In this document: positions 1 to 6,494 of the stretch, piece after piece | Layout: the number at the start of each line of letters is the position of its first letter | Position numbering within the stretch: the first letter of the stretch is position 1 | NCBI GenBank assembly: GCA_016186945.1 | Contig: JACPKR010000039.1 | Coordinates: 1-13,287 of the forward strand | Origin: Deltaproteobacteria bacterium | GTDB taxonomy: Bacteria > Bdellovibrionota_B > Oligoflexia > Oligoflexales > Bog-1112 | DNA length: 13,287 bases | Direction of reading: 5' to 3' | Position numbers and translations under genes: made by a program | The notes under the pieces: generated by a model | What the model was told of the DNA's origin: nothing | What the model saw: the letters and a program-made list of their open reading frames with translations, nothing else | Databases searched by the model: none

Positions 1-37
1 CCACGTTGACAGTTTTTCCTTGATAAGAGACTCTCAT
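1..37 (-). CDS. 5' end of an unidentified gene, cut by the window edge
   Basis: On the minus strand an ATG at 37-35 opens a frame reading MRVSYQGKTVNV up to the window edge, with no stop. It is preceded by TAGGAG five bases upstream, a good Shine-Dalgarno. The gene lies downstream of pta in the same direction, so it could be the next gene of that transcript. The visible N-terminus does not resemble acetate kinase (usually MKxLVxNxGSSS), the common partner of pta, and twelve residues are too few to assign a product. The Shine-Dalgarno is one arm of a 9-bp inverted repeat, described separately. Start and strand are reasonably supported; function is unknown. Confidence 0.5.
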   Translation of the reverse strand, partial: MRVSYQGKTVNV

Positions 38-39
38 AC

Positions 40-70
40 AAACTCCTATGATGTGTTGATCTAGGAGTTT
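40..70 (-). promoter_or_regulatory. Hairpin that sequesters the Shine-Dalgarno of the left-edge gene
   Basis: AAACTCCTA at 40-48 and TAGGAGTTT at 62-70 form a perfect 9-bp inverted repeat with a 13-base spacer. In the minus-strand transcript the second arm contains the TAGGAG ribosome-binding site and ends two bases before the ATG. The stem would therefore hide the start region. On the plus strand the same repeat is followed by TCCTTTTTT and could pass for a terminator, but no plus-strand gene ends there. A role in translational control is inferred. Confidence 0.4.
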
Positions 71-117
71 CCTTTTTTGTGGGCCAGGTCGCTACTACTA
101 TTCAACATAGTAACTCG

Positions 118-149
118 CCCCCCCAAACCCCCCTCTCCCTATTTGCCCC
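118..149 (-). other. G-quadruplex-like tract in the spacer after pta
   Basis: Read on the minus strand there are four G runs of 4, 3, 6 and 7 bases, separated by loops of 6, 3 and 3 bases. This meets the usual G3+N1-7 rule. It lies just after the pta stop codon and before the next minus-strand gene, so it would be in the intergenic mRNA if the two are co-transcribed. Folding and function are inferred. Confidence 0.4.
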
Positions 150-156
150 AAGTGGC

Positions 157-1194
157 CTACGCATTACGCAAGGATGTGGCTTGGAGAAAACTGCGGGCGC
201 GCAAGAGATTGATATAGGTGCAGGCAACGATATCATGCACGGTCGCACCGCGGGAGAGGTCACTGTAGGGGAGGCGCAGACCTTGGAGGATAGGGCCATA
301 GGCAGCGAAGCCGGCAAGTCTTTGGGTGATCTTGTAGGCAATATTTCCTGCGTCAAGGTCAGGAAAGATGAATATATTGGCACTGCCAACCACGGCACTA
401 CCGGGTGCCTTTCGTTCTCCGATTTCCCGGTCAAACGCAGCGTCGAACTGCAATTCACCATCCGCAGGAATATCCGGGTATAGAGCTTGGAATTTTTTTG
501 TCGCGGCGATCATTTTATTGGCATGAGCATGCTTCGCTGAACCTTTTGTTGAAAAAGACAGGAAGGCGACTTTAGGTTCCTGCCTAGCAAGGGGAGGCAT
601 GTGTTGCCAGAGCTTGACCGACTCGCTTGCAATTGTCACCAGGTCATCCTCGCTGGGGTCGACATTCACTCCACAGTCGGCGAAGAGCAGTACCTTTTCA
701 TCTCTCTCCAAGAGGAAAGATCCACTGACTGCCCTGACGCCCTGAGCCTTCCCAATGGTCCTCAAAGCTGCTCGAATGACGTCGGGAGACGCATGGATCG
801 CTCCGGCAAGGACGCAATCGACCCGTCCTTTTGCCAGCAAATAGCCCGCTTGGTAGAGGGGATTCGCCGCAAGTTCGTTCAGAGCTTCCTCTGTCCAAGG
901 TTTATCTTTCAGGTTCTTTTTAAGGAACGCAAACACTTGACCTTCGAAATCTGGCTGTTCTTCTTGGATGCTGAAGAGCTTATCTTTTTTCGCCAGGATG
1001 TCATCACAGGCGGCGTCACGGGCAAGTTTCAAAAGCTCACCTGTCGGCGGTAAAACGACCAGCTCGTCCAGGGTGTCTTCTCGCAGCATGTCATTTATTG
1101 CTTGCAAAATCCTTCGATCTATGATCTCAGGGAATGCAACCTTGCCCTTAGACTTTTTGCAAAGAAATTTCAGATCTTGAAAAAAAACTCCCAT
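157..1194 (-). CDS. pta: Phosphate acetyltransferase (phosphotransacetylase)
   Basis: Pta interconverts acetyl-CoA plus phosphate and acetyl phosphate plus CoA in the cytoplasm. It forms the Pta-AckA overflow route and sets the acetyl-phosphate pool. The protein of about 345 residues has the length of the short, catalytic-domain-only (class I) Pta, without the N-terminal DRTGG extension. Visible family signatures in order are NPLYQAGYLLAKGRVDCVLAGA-type residues near 110-130, a GSFLL strand, FADCGVNVDPS, DGELQFDAAFD, and the C-terminal block SAVVGSANIFIFPDLDAGN followed by LPYSDLSRGATVHDIV. The frame is open from a GTG at 1200. I chose the ATG at 1194 because AGGAAG lies six bases upstream of it. 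No ackA is seen in the window; the next minus-strand gene begins differently. It is transcribed divergently from the EAL gene. Related phosphate butyryltransferases are the main alternative, but the C-terminal block fits Pta better. Confidence 0.93.
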   Translation of the reverse strand: MGVFFQDLKFLCKKSKGKVAFPEIIDRRILQAINDMLREDTLDELVVLPPTGELLKLARDAACDDILAKKDKLFSIQEEQPDFEGQVFAFLKKNLKDKPWTEEALNELAANPLYQAGYLLAKGRVDCVLAGAIHASPDVIRAALRTIGKAQGVRAVSGSFLLERDEKVLLFADCGVNVDPSEDDLVTIASESVKLWQHMPPLARQEPKVAFLSFSTKGSAKHAHANKMIAATKKFQALYPDIPADGELQFDAAFDREIGERKAPGSAVVGSANIFIFPDLDAGNIAYKITQRLAGFAAYGPILQGLRLPYSDLSRGATVHDIVACTYINLLRARSFLQATSLRNA

Positions 1195-1260
1195 CGTCAC
1201 CTTCCTGATTTTTCAAACCCATGCATAATTATGATTAAATTTTATGCATACAGGAGAACA

Positions 1261-1319
1261 CCCTGTGGCTCTTGGGTTTGCAAGCTCGGCGAACCGAGTT
1301 ATCCACAGGGCCTGTGGAT
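1261..1319. promoter_or_regulatory. DnaA-box palindrome and nested inverted repeats between pta and the EAL gene
   Basis: TTATCCACA at 1299-1307 is a perfect match to the consensus DnaA box. It lies in a 19-bp palindrome, ATCCACAGG-G-CCTGTGGAT, at 1301-1319, whose other arm is a one-mismatch DnaA box on the opposite strand. CCCTGTGG at 1261-1268 is a second partner for CCACAGGG at 1303-1310, enclosing a small CTCGG-CGAA-CCGAG hairpin at 1285-1298. The middle arm can therefore pair either left or right. The region lies between divergent genes (pta start 1194, EAL start about 1454). Use as a DnaA-responsive regulatory site is inferred; I see no origin gene context. Confidence 0.45.
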
Positions 1320-1453
1320 GACTTTAAAACTCCGCGCTTTTGCATGTTTCCCCAAAAAGTAACTTATCGCCTTTTGAAAAAACGACCAATTAACTTTTTT
1401 GAATCGTGACCGATACCTTCACTAGGCAAGGACTGCGAAAGTTTGTATCACTT

Positions 1454-3208
1454 ATGATTCTCATTTTCGGATCCCATGCGAAAAATTTCGAAAAGCTGAG
1501 GGCTAAGCTCAGTGCGTTATCCATTCGCACGAAACTAGTGAGTAAGGGGACCATTGCCGCTCTTGAGTCCGCTTATGGTCGTAACCCGGATTCTACGCGG
1601 GCGATCATCGCTGAGGAAAAAGTCTCCGATCTTCCCCAGGACATGTGGGTTGATCTTCTCGAAGGTCTGGCGAAAAAAGTTCCGATTCTTCTGATTTCAA
1701 GCGGGAATCTGAAACTTCTCTCTCGGATTCAGGAATCGAGTCTACTTACTTGGCTTCAAGAACCGAGCGTGGACGAGGTGATGGGTTTCCTTGATTCATG
1801 CGGGGCGTTAAGTTCGCATTTCAAGCCCATCTACCAGAACACGATCCCGATGTTCAATTCGCACATAGCCTCACGCATACTGAAAGCGAATGGCTTCCTC
1901 GCTATCGTCAGTATCCATGCTGCTGATTTTAAGCGAGTTGCCTTGGAATATGGAAATGAGGCCTACCTTCAATTACAGGCAGCCTTACAAAAGATCCTCT
2001 ATGAGGTGTGGGGTGCTACGGGAGCTTTTCGCAAAACAGACATCTTGTGTAGGCGTTCCCCGCAAAGCAATACGTTTTACATCCTGCTGGAACGCTCCCG
2101 CGCCGACCGATTTATGCCTGTCCCTGGAGATTTGGAGCGCCTGGCGGACCGTTTGTCGCTCAAATTGGAAAATCTTATGTGGAAGGAACTCAAATCTGCA
2201 TCCAAGGAAAGGATCTTGCCGAAGTTTCTTGAAATCGTCCCTCGTTTCATTGTGAGTTATGCGTCGACTGTTTTCAACCCTTGTGTCGATAGCCAGACAA
2301 CCGTGGAGCGACTGTTCCGCGCTTGTCGTGACGCGTCGATCACTCAGGACGCACGCATGTTGAATCGGCAACGGGAGTTTATTCAGACCCTCATCCAGGG
2401 GGAAGACCTGATGCTTTCTCATTTTCAGGGTGTTTTTGACCTGCGTGCATTTTCCCCATCGCGTCTCAAGCAACTTAAACAGGGGGTGGCTCTGAAAGCT
2501 GCTCCGGATTCCATTTTTGCCTTTGAGGCGCTGACACGCCTTGACAGAGGAGCGTTGCAGAAGATTGTCAGTCCCGAGTTCAGTCAAAACGTAGATTTCC
2601 TGACCCCTGTTGTTTTATTCGCTCGTGCGGAGGAGGTGAACTTCAAACTTGAGTTGGATCAAGCATGCTTCCGTTTGGCAATGGAACAATTCAATTCGTT
2701 ACCTGGAAAACTGCTAGTCAATATTCTTCCTCGCAATTTTTATTACCTTGACGAACTCAAACGCCACATTCCCAAGGACATACAGATTATTTTCGAAGTT
2801 TCGGAAAGCGAAGCTATCAACAATATGAGTCTTATTATCGAAATGAAAGAGAAGCTTGCCAAACGGTCTTTCGGAATTGCGATTGATGATTTTGGCAAAG
2901 GATATGCGGGGGTCGACCGCATTATCAAAATCCAGCCTGACGTTATCAAACTTGATCAGATTTTCGTGAGCGAAATAGAGAAAGACGCACGCATGCAATC
3001 CTTCGTCAAGGGCCTCGTGAATGCGGCACGCACGACGAACTCTCTCGTCCTTGCTGAGGGTGTAGAAACATACGCAGAGTTGCAAGTTCTGCACCGGATG
3101 GGGATTGATCTTGTCCAGGGCTTTTTTCTTCACCGGCCCGAGTCCAGGGAGCAGATACTCAAGCAAATTGGAAATGCCAAGTCGAAGCGTCTCCGTTCCG
3201 TCGCCTGA
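1454..3208 (+). CDS. EAL-domain c-di-GMP phosphodiesterase with degenerate REC-like and GGDEF domains
   Basis: Predicted cytoplasmic enzyme hydrolysing cyclic di-GMP to pGpG. From the ATG it is 584 residues in three parts. Residues 1-120 look like a receiver fold (opening strand MILIFGSH, a later PILLISS strand, an EP where a receiver has its Lys-Pro) but no phosphoacceptor Asp is evident. Residues about 130-300 look like a GGDEF domain whose signature has decayed to QSNTF, so cyclase activity is unlikely. Residues about 350-575 are an EAL domain with the catalytic set visible: E358-A-L, N423, E448, D478-D479 in IDDFGKGY, K499, E535 in EGVE and Q555 in VQGF. The frame is open from a GTG at 1406. 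I prefer the ATG at 1454 because it begins the first strand directly, but neither start has a clear Shine-Dalgarno. The stop directly abuts the stop of the convergent lipoprotein gene. Confidence 0.88.
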   Translation: MILIFGSHAKNFEKLRAKLSALSIRTKLVSKGTIAALESAYGRNPDSTRAIIAEEKVSDLPQDMWVDLLEGLAKKVPILLISSGNLKLLSRIQESSLLTWLQEPSVDEVMGFLDSCGALSSHFKPIYQNTIPMFNSHIASRILKANGFLAIVSIHAADFKRVALEYGNEAYLQLQAALQKILYEVWGATGAFRKTDILCRRSPQSNTFYILLERSRADRFMPVPGDLERLADRLSLKLENLMWKELKSASKERILPKFLEIVPRFIVSYASTVFNPCVDSQTTVERLFRACRDASITQDARMLNRQREFIQTLIQGEDLMLSHFQGVFDLRAFSPSRLKQLKQGVALKAAPDSIFAFEALTRLDRGALQKIVSPEFSQNVDFLTPVVLFARAEEVNFKLELDQACFRLAMEQFNSLPGKLLVNILPRNFYYLDELKRHIPKDIQIIFEVSESEAINNMSLIIEMKEKLAKRSFGIAIDDFGKGYAGVDRIIKIQPDVIKLDQIFVSEIEKDARMQSFVKGLVNAARTTNSLVLAEGVETYAELQVLHRMGIDLVQGFFLHRPESREQILKQIGNAKSKRLRSVA

Positions 3209-3721
3209 TTAAGGCTTTCCACTGATGCGAGAAGCTTCTGAAATGGGGAAGTCGATACTTGTGCGGTTGCCGATCACGTCTCGTATCAGCCAGCGCCCTT
3301 TTTCCTTCGTTAGCGCGACGGTGTTTTCTGTCACCACTTTTACAGCTTCTTCAGAGCCTTCTTTTCGATCTTCGTAGGCAAGTCGGAAACTTATCTCCGT
3401 CTCTCGAGGGGTTAAGTCCCTCCTGCTCACAAGGGAGAAGCGGGACAACTTGTACCGATTGACGATATAGGCGTCGTGAATGGTTTCGTCAGTGGCTCCT
3501 GCTATTGCATCTTTAAGGTTCCCCGTCGTGTACTGCATCAACTCATGTTTTTCCTCAACAGTCTCCATATTGAGGGCTGTGTTGAGATATGCTTCTACGA
3601 CTTCTTCTGCGCTCATATCCCTGTGGGTGGGTGTACAGGTACAAGCAGCTAGAAGGATCACGAGAGAAAAAAGGCTACACACCCCTCTCACACCTTTTTG
3701 TCTCTGCGTCGCGTTTATCAT
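3209..3721 (-). CDS. Small lipoprotein, possibly NTF2-like
   Basis: A 170-residue protein. Residues 11-27 form a hydrophobic signal ending in a lipobox LAAC with Cys27, so it should be lipidated and membrane anchored. The next residue is Thr, which favours outer-membrane sorting if Lol rules apply here. The mature part begins with an AEEVVEAYLNTALN-type helix and ends in strands with KGRWLIRDV. That resembles small lipoproteins with an NTF2/SnoaL or DUF4878-like fold, but this is a pattern impression, not a firm family assignment. Its ATG overlaps the TGA of the upstream PLD-like gene (ATGA, 3718-3721), so the two are probably co-transcribed and translationally coupled. The stop is directly adjacent to the EAL gene's stop. 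Confidence 0.75.
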   Translation of the reverse strand: MINATQRQKGVRGVCSLFSLVILLAACTCTPTHRDMSAEEVVEAYLNTALNMETVEEKHELMQYTTGNLKDAIAGATDETIHDAYIVNRYKLSRFSLVSRRDLTPRETEISFRLAYEDRKEGSEEAVKVVTENTVALTKEKGRWLIRDVIGNRTSIDFPISEASRISGKP

Positions 3722-4341
3722 TGTATCCCTTTACTCTTTTCTGACCATTTTACCGTTTTTGGGAGTTTTTTTATAACGTGAGGGGTCTCTTTCGCTTTGT
3801 TTTTTTCGTAACTGTAGGTTTCAGGCACCGTCTGCCATTCCTTTTCAGCCTGATCTGCTTTGTAGTGTTTTCGGAAAAAAGCAATGTAGCTTTTGGTTTT
3901 CTCTGAAGCTTCTGCCGTCTTAAGAAAAAGCGTTGCTGCCTGCTGTGGTTCTCCCAGAATGGCATTAACCCAAACCAGGCGGTCATCAACTAGAATTGCC
4001 GTGATTGTTTCTTTACGCAGTGTGGGGCTAAGAAAGAAAGGTACACTGCGATCGCTGAGGAACATCAGAATCTTTGGCCCCTCGACTCCGTCCTCGGTCC
4101 ACGTTCCCAGGAGCATCCGAACGTCTACGTGTCGATGATTGGCTTGGGAAACCTGCTCGGCAATCTCCTCGTCGGCTAGCCAGCGGCTGGCGTACCAAAG
4201 GCGTAGCTTCGCATTTTCCATTAGGCTTAGAAGGTTTTTTTGCAATTCACGATAGGAGTCAAATTTCATAGCTGAGGCGAGCGCCCCTGAGGATAGGCTT
4301 AGAAGCAACACCAGAATTCCTGCCTTGAAACAATCGTTCAT
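3718..4341 (-). CDS. Exported PLD-fold protein lacking the HKD His and Lys
   Basis: A 207-residue protein with a clear signal peptide (MNDCFKAGILVLLLSLSSGA then LASA), probably cleaved near residue 23-24, so periplasmic or secreted. Residues 30-135 follow the phospholipase D-like (PLDc_2) layout: a helix, WYASRWLADEEIAEQV, then RHVDVRMLLG, a DRSVPFF strand, and ITAILVDDRLVWVNA. The last block aligns with the HxKxxxxD motif, but the His and Lys positions are Thr or neighbouring residues. Only the Asp (119 or 120) and VDDRxVWV remain, so phosphodiesterase activity is doubtful. Only one half-domain is present. The C-terminal 50 residues are Lys/Glu rich and tail off. It is the first gene of a two-gene operon with the lipoprotein gene. 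An extended -10 element ends six bases before the ATG, suggesting a leaderless mRNA. Confidence 0.72.
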   Translation of the reverse strand: MNDCFKAGILVLLLSLSSGALASAMKFDSYRELQKNLLSLMENAKLRLWYASRWLADEEIAEQVSQANHRHVDVRMLLGTWTEDGVEGPKILMFLSDRSVPFFLSPTLRKETITAILVDDRLVWVNAILGEPQQAATLFLKTAEASEKTKSYIAFFRKHYKADQAEKEWQTVPETYSYEKNKAKETPHVIKKLPKTVKWSEKSKGIQ

Positions 4342-4347
4342 GTTTTG

Positions 4348-4356
4348 AGTATAGCA
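4348..4356 (-). promoter_or_regulatory. Extended -10 promoter element for the PLD-like/lipoprotein operon
   Basis: On the minus strand the sequence TGC-TATACT is an extended -10 (TGn plus a five-of-six TATAAT match). Its last base is six bases from the ATG at 4341, which would put the start of transcription at or next to the initiator codon. No Shine-Dalgarno is seen. No good -35 is seen at 17 bp, as is usual for extended -10 promoters. A 13-bp palindrome GCAAAG-G-CTTTGC lies upstream at 4379-4391. Confidence 0.4.
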
Positions 4357-4411
4357 TAGGGGCTTGCCCTAGCTTCTCGCAAAGGCTTTGCCCATCTCCT
4401 TCGCCCACCCG

Positions 4412-4483
4412 ATGAAACTTGCATTTTTTAAAAGTTTCATGCAATATTTATATAAAGTAAGTGAATTTTAGCATGAAACTTTT
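4412..4483. promoter_or_regulatory. Three-box operator of the AbiE toxin-antitoxin operon
   Basis: ATGAAACTT occurs at 4412-4420 (plus), 4432-4440 (minus) and 4473-4481 (plus). The second and third boxes belong to a perfect 13-bp inverted repeat, AAAAGTTTCATGC at 4430-4442 and GCATGAAACTTTT at 4471-4483, with a 28-bp spacer. The first and second form another inverted repeat with an 11-bp spacer. An AT-rich stretch with TATAAA at 4451-4456 lies between the inner arms and may be part of the promoter. AbiEi antitoxins of known AbiE systems bind inverted repeats in their own promoter, so negative autoregulation is the likely role. Confidence 0.65.
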
Positions 4484-4508
4484 GAATATTAGAGAGTTTT
4501 AACCAAAA

Positions 4509-5150
4509 ATGAAGTCTTTTGAAGAGCTTCTCTTAAAATCAAAGACCCATTATTTGTGGATGAGGGACATCGAAAGCAATCTACCCGACTCTCAAAGTGC
4601 AAAATATGGTCTCGTCCATCGAGCGTTGGAAAAACAAACCCTTATTCGTCTTACAAAAGGAATTTACCTGATTGGTCAACCGTACAAGCAAAGAGCGCCG
4701 GACTTGTTCGAAGTATCTTGTCTCATGTATCCGTTTTCTTATGTGAGCATGCAGTCTTCATTATCCTATTGGAATTGGATTCCCGAGAGGGCTTATACAA
4801 CCACGAGCGTGACGACCAACAGATCACACACGATTGAAAATGCTCTTGGAAAATTCACCTACTTTAAGACTCCTAAGATAAATTTCTTCTATGGGGTTAA
4901 TCATATGGATTCTTCCTCCGAAACATCCTATTTGCTCGCTCGGCCGTGGAAAGCTTTCGCGGATCTCATTGATTGGTCAGCGAAAGCTTACAAGAATTTG
5001 GAAGATGTCGAAGAGGATCTGCGCATTGAGAAAGAATCCATGCTTGAGCATGGTCTACAGGACCTCAGATTCTTGAGTGAAAACTACTCTAAGGGAAGAG
5101 TAAGGGTGGTATTAAAAAATCTATTGAAGGAACTGGTCCAATGTCTCTAG
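4509..5150 (+). CDS. abiEi: AbiEi-like antitoxin of a type IV toxin-antitoxin system
   Basis: A 213-residue protein. Residues 1-58 form a winged-helix-like N-terminus typical of AbiEi transcriptional regulators: helices, a recognition-helix region around LVHRALEKQTL, and the turn RLTKGIYLIG. The remainder is the antitoxin domain, with the family pattern of a Tyr/Ser-rich strand region (PFSYVSMQSSLSYWNWIPER) and later helices. In this family the N-terminus represses the operon and the C-terminus neutralises the toxin without stable complex formation. The start ATG follows an AT-rich leader with only a weak, distant GAGAG. The stop overlaps the toxin start by 10 bases in another frame, the classic bicistronic layout. 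The low GC (under 40% in lines counted) sets it apart from the core genes. The assignment rests on N-terminal pattern, size and the toxin next door. Confidence 0.8.
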   Translation: MKSFEELLLKSKTHYLWMRDIESNLPDSQSAKYGLVHRALEKQTLIRLTKGIYLIGQPYKQRAPDLFEVSCLMYPFSYVSMQSSLSYWNWIPERAYTTTSVTTNRSHTIENALGKFTYFKTPKINFFYGVNHMDSSSETSYLLARPWKAFADLIDWSAKAYKNLEDVEEDLRIEKESMLEHGLQDLRFLSENYSKGRVRVVLKNLLKELVQCL

Positions 5151-6001
5151 ATTTAATTAGGTCTAAACTTGCCAATTATAATCCATCCACCAGACAAGAA
5201 GAGTTGAATGCCATAGCTGAAATTTCCCAGGAACTCGCATTGGCAGCTCTTGCAAAAAGTGATTTTTTTTCCAAGGCAGCTTTTCAAGGTGGAACCTGCT
5301 TGAGAATCATACATGGCATTCAACGGTTTTCCGAGGATCTTGATTTTATTTCCATAGGTCATGAAGACTTTAGATGGGAAAAATATTTAAAGGATGTCAA
5401 AAACCTGTTCGAAAGTTTTTCATTAGAAGTGCAAATCAAAGACCGAAGTCAGACAGATGCTGTTGTTAGAAAGGCATTTATTAAGCAGGATTCCTTCGGC
5501 AAAGTGTTAGACCTAAGTTTCCCTAGCAATATCTCTGACAGACAAAATATTCGCATCAAATTCGAGATTGATACCAACCCTCCTACGGAATCTCGATTTC
5601 AAACTCACTATCTAAGCTTTCCGTATCCACATTCCGTCTTAACTCAGGATGTCCCGTCACTTTTTGCAAGCAAGTGCCTGGCTATTTTGGGCAGGAAATA
5701 TGACAAGGGTAGGGACTGGTTTGACCTCACATGGTATTTTTCGATGAAAAGCAAAGTTAACTATGACTTTCTCTCCAGAGGTGTGGAGCAGATAGAAGGG
5801 AAGAAAACAGGGAACTTGAACCTGGATGCTAAGTGGTTAAGGAAAGCTTTATTGCAGAAAATTGATCAAGTTCCATGGGAAGAGACGAAAGATGATATTT
5901 CAAGGTTTCTCAGGGCCCAAGACCAACATGTTTTGAAAGTTTGGGGTATAGAGTATTTCCGTGGTGTTGTGGATAGTTATTTCAGCACTATAGGGAGTTG
6001 A
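5141..6001 (+). CDS. abiEii: AbiEii-like nucleotidyltransferase toxin
   Basis: A 286-residue protein of the AbiEii/AbiGii (DUF1814) family, in which characterised members are NTP-transferases that block growth, several by modifying tRNA acceptor ends. Motifs are clear: QGGTCLR at 49-55 with RFSEDLDF at 62-69 (metal-binding D66 and D68), KFEID at 140-144, and the conserved block SKCLAILGRKYDKGRDWFDL at 177-196 with K178, R191, D192 and D195. The length suits the family and the motif set looks complete, so it is probably active. AAGGA lies about nine bases before the ATG, inside abiEi, and the reading frames overlap by 10 bases. The gene end overlaps by 14 bases a possible broken ORF on the opposite strand. 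Which substrate it modifies and whether it defends against phage cannot be read from sequence. Confidence 0.88.
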   Translation: MSLDLIRSKLANYNPSTRQEELNAIAEISQELALAALAKSDFFSKAAFQGGTCLRIIHGIQRFSEDLDFISIGHEDFRWEKYLKDVKNLFESFSLEVQIKDRSQTDAVVRKAFIKQDSFGKVLDLSFPSNISDRQNIRIKFEIDTNPPTESRFQTHYLSFPYPHSVLTQDVPSLFASKCLAILGRKYDKGRDWFDLTWYFSMKSKVNYDFLSRGVEQIEGKKTGNLNLDAKWLRKALLQKIDQVPWEETKDDISRFLRAQDQHVLKVWGIEYFRGVVDSYFSTIGS

Positions 6002-6285
6002 ATGGCCGATTCTTCATCAACCACATCGTAAAGCCAGCAAGGATGACGCTGAGGATCCCTACCGACACGATCTTTTGAGGGTCAACAACTACCCCAAGCA
6101 CTATTTTTTTGTGGGGGGGTGAACCGACGGAAGGTTGACGGGTTGGAAGGGACAGCGAAAATAGACGATGTGATTGACGCTTGATTTATGTCTATTGATG
6201 GAGTAAAGAAGGAGCGCGCTGCTTGACGCTGATCCACAACATTTGACAATATTTCCAAATAAAATTCCGTAATAATCTTAAACAC
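5988..6285 (-). pseudogene. Possible frameshifted small membrane-protein gene
   Basis: Two minus-strand frames look protein-like and join at a pair of homopolymers. The first opens at a GTG (6285) and reads through Ser/Pro/Phe-rich residues ending SNPSTFRRFTPP. The second, one base out of register, continues from about 6119 to a TAG at 5988-5990 with a convincing transmembrane segment IVSVGILSVILAGFTMWLM followed by KNRPF. The junction is a C7 run (6113-6119) and an A7 run (6104-6110) as read on the minus strand. Removing one base there would give one ORF of about 99 codons. No Shine-Dalgarno precedes the GTG. It converges on abiEii. It could be a remnant, a sequencing error, a phase-variable gene or chance. 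I do not recognise the family. Confidence 0.3.
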
Positions 6286-6494
6286 TTACAACAGTAGTAC
6301 TAGTGCTGATACAGGAGGGATTGCCACTTGGTCTTTTTAAAAAAAATTTTTTCTAGGGATAAATTTAAAGATGCTTAAACCCCATGATTCCAATGCCTTC
6401 TCTTCGTCTGATAGATTCATAAAAATGCCGTATCGCGCTATCCCTATACGTCACACATCATGGAAATTCTGAATTATTTGTAAGATAGGATGTT
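6002..6494. other. Stretch without an intact gene between abiEii and the exporter
   Basis: The first 250 bases are about 50% GC, higher than either neighbour, and hold the possible broken minus-strand ORF. From about 6250 the sequence becomes AT-rich and probably serves as leader and promoter for the exporter. It includes an A8T6 tract near 6340-6352 flanked by short T runs. No tRNA, integrase, terminal repeat or clear sigma-70 promoter pair is visible to me. Confidence 0.4.

Noticed and set aside
40-78. Rho-independent terminator on the plus strand (stem plus T-rich tail)
   Set aside because: No plus-strand gene ends here; the placement of the SD in the stem on the minus strand is a better explanation.
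79-483. Plus-strand frame opposite the 3' end of pta
   Set aside because: Antisense shadow of pta, which has strong family motifs on the other strand.
1985-2587. A 200-codon minus-strand frame inside the EAL gene
   Set aside because: The plus-strand protein has consistent domains through this stretch; the antisense frame shows none.
6002-6494. tRNA, insertion sequence or attachment site in the gap after abiEii
   Set aside because: I found no cloverleaf, transposase fragment, terminal repeats or direct repeats by eye.
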